A stretch of 27,267 nt of DNA from JACQNR01 sp049515175 (lineage in GTDB: Bacteria; Acidobacteriota; Terriglobia; UBA7540), in contig JBEKUI010000022.1 of NCBI GenBank assembly GCA_049515175.1, positions 1 to 27,267 of the forward strand. The letters are read 5' to 3'. The notes under the pieces were generated by a model. It saw nothing but the letters and a program-made list of their open reading frames with translations. It ran no database searches and was not told where the DNA came from. How positions within the stretch are numbered: position 1 is the first letter of the stretch; every line of letters begins with the position of its first letter. Positions 1 to 6,091 of the stretch are shown here, one piece after another. The position numbers and the translations under genes were made by a program.

Positions 1-182
1 TCGACCCCGCCGAAGCGCCGCAACGCCGCGTAGCGCGCCTCCTAGCGGCTCATCCCCGCCTGGACGTTCGCTTCGATCTGGCATTCGAGATGGAAACGCA
101 GCTCCTCCTCCATCTCGCGCTCAACTCGCTCGCGGCGGAAGAGCGAACGCACACGCAGCGCCATCTGGTCCAGCCATCGCAT
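1..182 (-). pseudogene. ADOP-type ABC transporter permease, N-terminus, with in-frame stop (partial)
   Basis: Reading leftwards from an ATG at 182-180, the protein starts MRWLDQMALRVRSLF and continues with an Arg/Glu-rich helix (REMEEELRFHLECQIE). This is the N-terminal signature of the acidobacterial duplicated orphan permeases (ADOP, MacB/FtsX-like efflux permeases). A good ribosome binding site (GGGAG, 194-190) precedes the ATG. The frame hits a TAG at 44-42, codon 47, in the context GMSR-stop-EARYAALRRFGGV. The family normally reads Glu-Glu-Ala-Arg here, so a single GAG-to-TAG change would explain it. The same frame stays open and family-like beyond the stop to the window edge. The gene follows padR, the usual partner. 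It could be a true pseudogene, a sequencing error, or a read-through case. The rest lies outside the window. Confidence 0.75.
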
Positions 183-259
183 CGGATTACTCCCTTAACC
201 AGCCCCCCCGCTGTGGGACCACTCTCTCGCAGCGGAGAGGACCGGGATGAAATTCTCTC

Positions 260-287
260 GTCACTTGTCACCTGTCACTCGTCACTG
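260..287. repeat. 7-bp tandem array, unit GTCACTN
   Basis: Four consecutive heptamers (GTCACTT, GTCACCT, GTCACTC, GTCACTG) lie between padR and the ADOP gene. A further GTCAC at 293-297 overlaps the padR stop codon. The array is intergenic and non-coding. Its job is unknown; it could affect the mRNA between the two genes. Confidence 0.7.
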
Positions 288-293
288 ATCTAG

Positions 294-623
294 TCACGCC
301 GTTTCGAGAATCTGCGCCACGGCCGCCGAGAGGCGCAGCCAGTCGGAAGTCTCGCGCTCGAGTTGCTTGCGGCCCGCGGCCGTCAGCCGGTAGTACTTGG
401 CGCGGCGATTGTGTTCCGAAATGCCCCACTCGGCACTGGTCCAACCCTGCTGCTCCAGACGATGCAGCGCCGGGTAGAGCGAGCCTTGCTGCACCTGAAG
501 GACGTCGCGAGAGACCTGCTGGATGCGCTGCGCGATGCCCCAGCCGTGCATGGACTCAAGCGTAAGGCACTTTAGAATCAACAGATCGAGCGTGCCCTGC
601 AATAGGTCGGTGGATTCACCCAT
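294..623 (-). CDS. PadR-family transcriptional regulator (acidobacterial ADOP-associated type)
   Basis: A 109-residue winged-helix repressor. It starts MGESTDLLQGTLDLLILKCL and carries the PadR signature helix-turn-helix (HGWGIAQRIQQ), the wing (LQVQQGSLYPALHRLEQQGW) and the dimer-side segment (NRRAKYYRLTAAGRKQL). PadR proteins repress transporter genes, and this subtype is usually encoded directly upstream of ADOP permeases, as here. An in-frame ATG at 635 would add four residues. The ATG at 623 is preferred: the promoter at 653-681 puts the likely transcription start near 646, which leaves about 23 nt of leader and a GAGAG ahead of 623, but only about 11 nt and no binding site ahead of 635. 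The promoter overlaps a perfect palindrome, which suggests autorepression. Confidence 0.9.
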   Translation of the reverse strand: MGESTDLLQGTLDLLILKCLTLESMHGWGIAQRIQQVSRDVLQVQQGSLYPALHRLEQQGWTSAEWGISEHNRRAKYYRLTAAGRKQLERETSDWLRLSAAVAQILETA

Positions 624-647
624 AATGGCTCTCATCTAGATATTCGA

Positions 648-681
648 CAGGAACAGTAAGTCCGTTCCTGTAGATTGTCAA
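648..681 (-). promoter_or_regulatory. padR promoter with overlapping palindromic operator
   Basis: On the minus strand, TTGACA (681-676), a 17-bp spacer and TACTGT (658-653) form a good sigma70-type promoter. A perfect 7-bp inverted repeat, CAGGAAC at 648-654 and GTTCCTG at 664-670 with a 9-bp centre, covers the -10 box and the downstream half of the spacer. A repressor bound there would block RNA polymerase. The PadR encoded immediately downstream is the obvious candidate, but this is inference. Confidence 0.7.
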
Positions 682-722
682 GGGGAATAGGAAAAACCCT
701 GAGACGCCTGCGATGGAGGCGG

Positions 723-1373
723 CTATTGACTCTCGGGGAGTATCGCGGCCCGAAGCTCGGCCACGCGTCGTTCGAGGGAGGCGCAGGTCTGAAAGATCGA
801 GATGCCAGCGATGCCCGTGGCGCCAGCTTTGAGACATGCTCGGGCCCGATCGACGGTGATGCCGCCCAGCGCCAGAATGGGGACGCTCACCTGTGCGGAA
901 ACTTCACGGAGCTTGGCCAATCCGAGCGGAGGGCCGTACGCGAGCTTGGAAGGCGTTTCGAAAATGGGTCCGAGAAGAATGTAGTCGGCGGGCGCGGTTG
1001 CTGCGGCCAGAGCTTCTTCGAGCGAGTGGCAGGAGACGCCCACCAGAAAACTCGGCGGAACGACTTCGCGCACAATCGGCGCGGGAAGGGAATGATTCCC
1101 CAAATGGACTCCCGCCGCGCCGAGCCCCAGCGCCACATCGAGGCGGCCGTTGACAACGAGGCGTGTTGAGCTGCCGCGCGTCATCTCGACGCCTGGCCGG
1201 ACAATGTCGATCAATTCGCGTGTGGGGAGATCCGTCTCGCGAATCTGGATGAGATCGACGCCGGCGCGCACCGCAGCTTCGATGCGGGGCAGCAGTGCCC
1301 CTCCTCCTGGAGCCTTCCGGTCGGTAATGTAACAGAGCTGGAAACCCATGAGGTCTGCGCTACCGCTCGGCAC
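723..1373 (-). CDS. thiE: Thiamine phosphate synthase / TenI family protein
   Basis: A 216-residue (beta/alpha)8-barrel protein of the ThiE/TenI family. Visible hallmarks are CYITDRK near the start, LIQIRETDL, VNGRLDVAL..GVHLG, VSCHSLEEA, LLGPIFETPSK and the phosphate-binding end LALGGIT..AGATGIAGISIF. ThiE joins the pyrimidine and thiazole phosphates of thiamine; TenI is a thiazole tautomerase. The Asp that ThiE uses to hold Mg2+ (the NDD/NDR motif) is Gly76 here, and the later acidic position reads GNHS. That leaves TenI-like or altered chemistry open. The 1373 start is GTG and overlaps the upstream gene by 14 bp. An internal ATG at 1349 (MGFQLCYITD) is an equally good start. There is no thiamine riboswitch nearby. 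Confidence 0.78.
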   Translation of the reverse strand: MPSGSADLMGFQLCYITDRKAPGGGALLPRIEAAVRAGVDLIQIRETDLPTRELIDIVRPGVEMTRGSSTRLVVNGRLDVALGLGAAGVHLGNHSLPAPIVREVVPPSFLVGVSCHSLEEALAAATAPADYILLGPIFETPSKLAYGPPLGLAKLREVSAQVSVPILALGGITVDRARACLKAGATGIAGISIFQTCASLERRVAELRAAILPESQ

Positions 1374-1617
1374 GCGGTCGGATTGGGACGAATTGCCGCA
1401 TCAGCCGCCAGAGTTCGTAGAATGCCAGCCAGATGTCAGCCAAGCCGAGTCCAGAGATGGCCCCGCGTGTAAAGTAATTGAGCGCCAGGGCCGAGAACCA
1501 GGGGAACTCGGCGACAAAGTAGTTGTGGGTCCAGAGCGAAACCCAGGGTAGAACCAGCAGAAACACTCCGAGTTCGAAGCAGAAGAGGATGTACAGGATG
1601 GTCCAAGCTCGGCTCAT
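1360..1617 (-). CDS. Small two-helix membrane protein, unknown function
   Basis: 85 residues. There is a hydrophobic helix at about 6-30 (ILYILFCFELGVFLLVLPWV) and a second at about 46-68 (LNYFTRGAISGLGLADIWLA). Between them lies an aromatic loop (WTHNYFVAEFPWF), and the tail is basic. No catalytic motif is visible. Proteins of this kind (WTILYILFCFELG..LPW..SGLGL) recur, in my memory, as conserved hypotheticals in Acidobacteriota. The gene overlaps the downstream ThiE/TenI gene by 14 bp if that gene uses its GTG, so the two are probably co-transcribed. No ribosome binding site is evident ahead of the ATG. Confidence 0.75.
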   Translation of the reverse strand: MSRAWTILYILFCFELGVFLLVLPWVSLWTHNYFVAEFPWFSALALNYFTRGAISGLGLADIWLAFYELWRLMRQFVPIRPRAER

Positions 1618-1677
1618 GTTCGGGTTCGGGAAATCGACTACGAGTGAGACCGCATGACCGTCGCCCAGGCCAGAAGT

Positions 1678-1784
1678 CTAGTGCGGTCCCAAATCTCTGC
1701 GCCTGCTCGCCCCGAGCCGCGTCGAACTGCCGGTGGGGGCAGCCTGACGTGATGCGTTGCCTCGATAAGCTGGAACGGCACTAG
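1678..1784. mobile_element. MITE-like element, CTAG-ended imperfect inverted repeats (copy 1)
   Basis: A 107-bp segment. Its right end (GCTGGAACGGCACTAG, 1769-1784) is the inverted counterpart of its left end (CTAGTGCGGTCCCAAA, 1678-1693), with a few mismatches. The right end extends for about 20 bp into sequence matching the left end of the copy at 5844-5962. It has no room for a transposase. It fills most of the gap between the TPR gene and the small membrane gene, and its terminal CTAG contains the TPR gene's TAG stop. Confidence 0.6.
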
Positions 1785-4516
1785 TGTGTCTTTTGTTGGA
1801 GGGTGCGAATCTTCTCGGCGACATCGCGGTAATCGATATTCTGGCTGTAGACTTCAGAGAACCTCGCCAGGGCGTTGTGCGTTTCGCCGGCCTGTTCGTA
1901 AGCGACGCCCAGATCGTATTCCAGGGCGAGGGTCGATTCCTCGTTGAGATCGGGGGTCTCCAGCGCGCGCGTGTACCACCGGGCCGCGATTTGGGGCATC
2001 CCTTTGTCCATGAAGCTGACCGCGAGCAGGCTGCACGCCTGCAGGAAATTAGGTGGATAACTCCCTTTCTGCACACCCTTCACGACTTTCTGAAATTCGC
2101 CGATGGCTTCATCGAGCAAGCCCATCTCGCGGAAAGCTACGCCCAGGTTGTAATGGGTTTCCGGATCATCCTGCACTGACACTTCAGGGCCCGCTTCGCC
2201 AAGTTCATCGAGCCAGCCGCTGAGGGGTGAAGCTTCCACCCCGTCGGGTGCAGCAGATGGCTTTGTTTCCTTCGGAGTGGGCGGTGGCGGCCCCATGTTG
2301 CCCAAACCGGCCAAACCGTCAGCGAGGTCCCCCGCGAGATCGCCAAGCAGGTCTGCTCCGGCGGCGGGTGGAGGTTCGACGGCGGGCGGGGGCGGCATCT
2401 GCGGCGGCGGGGCGGCCGTCCAGGCTTCCGGCACAACCGAAGGGAGCGCAGTCTCTGCGGGTTGGGACGGAGCCTCCGGCGCGGCAGCCACGGCCTCGGC
2501 TGGAAACTCGAACTCCGCAGGCGGGGCCTCGGCTCCGGCGACTGGAGTGGGAGCTGCGGCTCTACCCTCCAGCAGCTTGCGGAGGCTGGCAACCTGCGGA
2601 TCGCCGGGGAATCTCCCCTCCAGTCCTTCGACGGTGCGCCGCGCTTCATCGGCGAATCCCTGGGAAAGATAGAACTCCACTTCGACTCGTGATTCATCGA
2701 AGGTGAAGCCCGGAACTGCCTCGGGCACCGCCTCGACCGCGGGAGGTTCCGCCGCCAGAGCGCCGAAGTCACTGGAAAGGTCAATTTCCTGTGCTGCGGG
2801 AGATACGGCGGGGGTCTCCGGAGGGGGCGCCATCGGGACAGGAACTTCCTGTGGGGCAACTTCCGTCGTCGGGGCTTCTTCAATCGGCGTCGCAAAAACC
2901 TCGGAAAAATCGATTTCAACAGGCGCTGGCTCAGAGGGTGGAGCAGCAGGAGGCTCAAGAGCAGCGGGGACAACCTCAGCCACCGCCGCCCCGGGTTTTC
3001 CTTGGGCCAAGCCTTCGTAGGCCCCGGCGCTTTTCAGGTCGCCCTGCTTCGAATAGATCTGCGCCAGCGTCTCAGCCGCCTGGCGGGCGCGGGCCGGCTG
3101 TGTTCTCTGACAGATTTCGAAGATGCGGCGATGAATATCCACCTGCTCGGGATAGCTCGCCAGAACTTTCTCGAGCTCCGCCAGGGCTTTGTCAATCAGG
3201 CCGTAGCGCGAATAGAGATCACCATTCTCGAGCGCCTCCTTGACCATCGCGACCTGTTTTTCATCCACGGCCGGGAGAGCCTCAGCCACGGGCACTGCTA
3301 GCTCCAGGCTCTCCAGCGCGGGGCTCGCCAGGACTTCCTCACCCTTGCCCATCCTCCGTTGCACACCCTTGAGAAGCGCGCCGTACTCTTCATTGGCGGG
3401 CTCGTTCTTCGCCAGCCGCTGGTAAACCGTCTCGGCTTTCTCTAGGTCGCCGCCTTCGGCGTAGGCATGTCCCAACGCTCCCAGGACCTCGGGCAGCGCC
3501 GCTTCGTCGTGAGTCTGCTCGGTCACGGCCAGGATGAGTTCCATGGTGGCCAGATGGTCCGGGTGGGCAGACCAGATGTGGCGCAGCACGTCCATCATGG
3601 GAGCAGCCTGCGCCCTGTCAGTGATCAGTCCCAAGACTTCTTTGAGCGCCCCGATAGCAGAATCTACGTTGCCGCCTTCCAGGCAGAGCCGAGAGTAGGT
3701 CACCAGCGGTGAAAAGTCCTTGGGGTTGGACTGGAAAGCTTCGACGACCAGTTTCTTGGCTGCGTCAAGCCGTTGGGTCGCCAGGTACGTGTCCAGAAGG
3801 AGATGCCGTCCCGCCTCGCTGCCCTTGAGCCTCGCGTCGGACCCGAGGATTTGCTCGACCCGGGCATAGTCTTTCTTACTGGCGGCCAGGCGGGCCTGAA
3901 GCAATTGGGCCTGCGCACTCTGCGGTGAGAGCTGAAGCGATTTCTTGAGCGCGGCTTCGCTTGCGGGAGCATCTCCGGCGCGGAGTGCCGTCTCCGAGAG
4001 CTCAAGATAGGCCTTGGCGGCTTCGTCCTTCCGGCCCAGTTGTTCAGCCATATCCGCCAGCCGCGCCCGGAAAGTCCGGTTCTCCGGGTCGAGCGAGACG
4101 ATCTTTCGATACGTTTCGAGGGCGCGGTCGGGAAGGTTCTTCTTCTTGAAGTACTCCACCGCCTGGGAGTACTGCTCGCGCGCTTCGCGGTTGAGTCCCT
4201 GGAGGGTGTAGAGTTCCCCGAGTTTCAGAATCGGGTCGATCGTTCCGGGGTCGAGCTTAGTGATTTTCTTGTACATCGCGATGGCCTTCAGCGTAAATCC
4301 GTCTTTGGTGTATGCCTCGGCCAAGCGGCTGAAGTACTTCAGGGCTTCGCCCTGCTTGTTATCGCGAATATACAAGTCGCCTACCGTGTTGAGGATGCTG
4401 ATCTCGGAGGGGTCCTTCTCCAAAATAAGGAGGTAGTGCTTGATGGCGTCAGCGAGCTTGCGCTGGCTTGCGAGCTTATCAGCCTCCTGCAGGGCTTTGG
4501 CCTTATTAAAAGCCAT
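1781..4516 (-). CDS. Tetratricopeptide-repeat protein with Pro/Ala/Glu-rich linker
   Basis: 911 residues with three parts. Residues from about 5 to 410 are a run of TPR units (for example AIKHYLLILEKDP, ALKYFSRLAEAY, ALETYRKIVSLDPENR, KAETVYQRLAKNEPANEEYG). A long low-complexity region rich in Pro, Ala and Glu runs from about 505 to 780, broken by one helical segment (VEFYLSQGFADEARRTVEGL). A second TPR block from about 782 to the end starts at THYNLGVAFREMGLLDEAI. There is no signal peptide or membrane helix, so it is probably cytoplasmic. TPRs bind other proteins; the partner is unknown. The stop codon lies inside the repeat element at 1678-1784. The gene is transcribed divergently from greA. 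Confidence 0.9.
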   Translation of the reverse strand: MAFNKAKALQEADKLASQRKLADAIKHYLLILEKDPSEISILNTVGDLYIRDNKQGEALKYFSRLAEAYTKDGFTLKAIAMYKKITKLDPGTIDPILKLGELYTLQGLNREAREQYSQAVEYFKKKNLPDRALETYRKIVSLDPENRTFRARLADMAEQLGRKDEAAKAYLELSETALRAGDAPASEAALKKSLQLSPQSAQAQLLQARLAASKKDYARVEQILGSDARLKGSEAGRHLLLDTYLATQRLDAAKKLVVEAFQSNPKDFSPLVTYSRLCLEGGNVDSAIGALKEVLGLITDRAQAAPMMDVLRHIWSAHPDHLATMELILAVTEQTHDEAALPEVLGALGHAYAEGGDLEKAETVYQRLAKNEPANEEYGALLKGVQRRMGKGEEVLASPALESLELAVPVAEALPAVDEKQVAMVKEALENGDLYSRYGLIDKALAELEKVLASYPEQVDIHRRIFEICQRTQPARARQAAETLAQIYSKQGDLKSAGAYEGLAQGKPGAAVAEVVPAALEPPAAPPSEPAPVEIDFSEVFATPIEEAPTTEVAPQEVPVPMAPPPETPAVSPAAQEIDLSSDFGALAAEPPAVEAVPEAVPGFTFDESRVEVEFYLSQGFADEARRTVEGLEGRFPGDPQVASLRKLLEGRAAAPTPVAGAEAPPAEFEFPAEAVAAAPEAPSQPAETALPSVVPEAWTAAPPPQMPPPPAVEPPPAAGADLLGDLAGDLADGLAGLGNMGPPPPTPKETKPSAAPDGVEASPLSGWLDELGEAGPEVSVQDDPETHYNLGVAFREMGLLDEAIGEFQKVVKGVQKGSYPPNFLQACSLLAVSFMDKGMPQIAARWYTRALETPDLNEESTLALEYDLGVAYEQAGETHNALARFSEVYSQNIDYRDVAEKIRTLQQKTH

Positions 4517-4559
4517 TCACAGGCTCCACACTCACTTTTCTGGACAATTGCGGTACGCT

Positions 4560-4587
4560 AGCATACGAGGCATCCGAAGTCAATCAA
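4560..4587 (-). promoter_or_regulatory. Possible promoter of the TPR gene
   Basis: On the minus strand, TTGATT (4587-4582), a 16-bp spacer and TATGCT (4565-4560) lie about 44 bp upstream of the TPR start. The match is moderate. Confidence 0.35.
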
Positions 4588-4673
4588 CTCCGCGCGCCAG
4601 CGCCGTAAGTTATCTTGCTAACCCTGTGCAGGGAGAGGATTTGCCGAGACCGCGAGGGCCGGCCGGCGTGTGG

Positions 4674-4702
4674 TTGCGTCGCCTTCGTCTTTCCCCTATA
4701 AT
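4674..4702 (+). promoter_or_regulatory. greA promoter
   Basis: TTGCGT (4674-4679), a 17-bp spacer and a perfect TATAAT (4697-4702) lie 32 bp upstream of the greA ATG. Confidence 0.65.
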
Positions 4703-4734
4703 CAGCTTACCTGGGAACTGCAGGACTTTCGCCT

Positions 4735-5205
4735 ATGCCCGCGCACATTATTAAGAAGCTTGAGGAGGAAATTCATACCCTCGAGTACGAACTCAGCAAC
4801 GAGCTTCCCAAAGAGCTGAAGCGGGCCCGTGCCCTAGGCGACCTGAGCGAGAACGCCGAATTCCACATGGCCAAGCAGCGCCAGGACATAGTGGCCGCTC
4901 GCCTGGTTCAGCTCAAGAAGCGCTTGGCCAATCTATCGCTGGTCAATCTGAACAATATCCCTAAGGACCGTATTGCTTTCGGCTCGCGTGTTGTGCTTTA
5001 TGACCTGGACCGCGACGCCGAGGTCGAATACAAGCTCGTAACCAGCGAGGAAACTGATGTCACCAAGGGACTGATTTCCACCACCTCGCCAATTGGCCGC
5101 AGTCTGATGGGCAAGCAGGTCGGTGACACCTGCAAGGTGGCTACCCCCAACGGCACGCGGGAGTTTGAAGTTCGATCCTTGCAGACGTTCCACGACGAGG
5201 CGTAG
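4735..5205 (+). CDS. greA: Transcription elongation factor GreA
   Basis: 156 residues, the normal family length. The first ~75 form the antiparallel coiled coil that enters the RNA polymerase secondary channel. The tip motif GDLSENAEF is intact, with Asp36 and Glu39 as the acidic pair that helps cleave backtracked RNA. The C-terminal half is the FKBP-like domain (FGSRVVLYDLD, TSPIGRSLMGKQVGD, EFEVRSLQTF). The ATG at 4735 follows AGGA at 4722-4725 with 9-nt spacing. The residues after the tip (HMAKQRQDI) differ slightly from the common HAAKE form. A CDP-alcohol phosphatidyltransferase follows after 51 bp and may share the transcript. Confidence 0.95.
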   Translation: MPAHIIKKLEEEIHTLEYELSNELPKELKRARALGDLSENAEFHMAKQRQDIVAARLVQLKKRLANLSLVNLNNIPKDRIAFGSRVVLYDLDRDAEVEYKLVTSEETDVTKGLISTTSPIGRSLMGKQVGDTCKVATPNGTREFEVRSLQTFHDEA

Positions 5206-5256
5206 CGAAAAGCCACCTTTTGCCTTGCAATTCTTCTTCGCCGCGAGCCGAATCCT

Positions 5257-5847
5257 ATGCTCACCCGTAAAATCGGCGATGCCTGCAACCTGCTGCTCAA
5301 GGCGATAGTGCGCGCCTTCGCCGCCAGCCACATCAATCCCAACGCCCTGACCGTCATCGGGTTTCTCATGAACGTCCTGGCGGCGTATCTCTTCGCCTAC
5401 GGTTACTTCCGCTGGGCGGGGGGGATGGTCTTCCTGGCGGGGCTCTTCGATATGCTCGATGGGCGCGTCGCGCGCCTCTCCAATCGCGTCACCCCGTTCG
5501 GTGGGTTCTTCGATTCCGTTCTCGACCGCTACTCCGACCTCAGTCTGATGATCGGCCTGCTCGTCTTCTACGGCCGCATCAATCGGTTCTGGTACGTCGC
5601 CCTGGTGGCGATCGTGATGATCGGCTCGGTGATGGTCAGTTACACGCGTGCCCGCGCCGAGAATCTGATTCCCACCTGCAAGGTCGGCTTCCTTGAACGC
5701 CCCGAGCGCATGGTCCTGATCCTCATTGGCGCCTTCTTCGATCGCATGGCGCCGGTGCTCTGGGTCATCGCCGTGCTTTCCACCCTCACGGTCATTCACC
5801 GCGTCGTCTATACCTGGCAGGAAGCCCGCCGCTTGGCTACCCGCTAG
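5257..5847 (+). CDS. CDP-alcohol phosphatidyltransferase family protein
   Basis: 196 residues with about six membrane helices. The complete catalytic signature D-x2-D-G-x2-A-R-x8-G-x3-D-x3-D is present: Asp65, Asp68, Gly69, Ala72, Arg73, Gly82, Asp86 and Asp90. These enzymes move a phosphatidyl group from a CDP-activated lipid onto an alcohol such as glycerol phosphate or inositol phosphate, at the inner membrane. Arg and Lys near the C-terminal half (YTRARAEN, CKVGFLERPERM) resemble the inositol-phosphate/archaetidyl type more than the classic PgsA, but the substrate cannot be fixed by eye. The stop codon is provided by the left end of the element at 5844-5962. Confidence 0.88.
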   Translation: MLTRKIGDACNLLLKAIVRAFAASHINPNALTVIGFLMNVLAAYLFAYGYFRWAGGMVFLAGLFDMLDGRVARLSNRVTPFGGFFDSVLDRYSDLSLMIGLLVFYGRINRFWYVALVAIVMIGSVMVSYTRARAENLIPTCKVGFLERPERMVLILIGAFFDRMAPVLWVIAVLSTLTVIHRVVYTWQEARRLATR

Positions 5848-5962
5848 TGCCGTTCCAACTTATCTGGGCGAATCCCGGTCCGTGAGGTTAACCCAAATCT
5901 TTGATCTCAGGGTGCATAACGTAGGTGTAGTACATAGGCGAATTAGGTTGGAACGGCACTAG
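5844..5962. mobile_element. MITE-like element, perfect 16-bp CTAG-ended inverted repeats (copy 2)
   Basis: A 119-bp segment bounded by CTAGTGCCGTTCCAAC (5844-5859) and its exact reverse complement (5947-5962). It is non-coding and far too short for a transposase. The left end continues with homology to the right end of the element at 1678-1784. The inside contains GGTTAACC (5885-5892) and a GGCGAAT direct repeat. The CTAG at the left end holds the TAG stop of the preceding gene. Confidence 0.72.
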
Positions 5963-5996
5963 CCGCGATTCCCCGATGCTCCGCCGCCCGGTGGCG

Positions 5997-6025
5997 TTGA
6001 CTTGGCCTCCATCCCGACATATCCT
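5997..6025 (+). promoter_or_regulatory. Promoter of the CocE-like hydrolase
   Basis: TTGACT (5997-6002), a 17-bp spacer and TATCCT (6020-6025). It begins 35 bp after the repeat element ends. Transcription would start near 6032, which excludes the upstream in-frame start at 6002. Confidence 0.6.
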
Positions 6026-6091
6026 GACGGCGCCCGCAGCGATCTCGTCAGTCAATCCCGGGCCATCCTCGATTCATGGGAGACGATGAAC

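Noticed and set aside
694..722. Thiamine (TPP) riboswitch near thiE
   Set aside because: A CTGAGA hexamer occurs, but downstream of thiE and without the other conserved TPP-box elements.
6002..6091. N-terminal extension of the CocE-like protein
   Set aside because: It would start at the -35 box of the promoter, and the signal peptide begins at 6092 with a good binding site.
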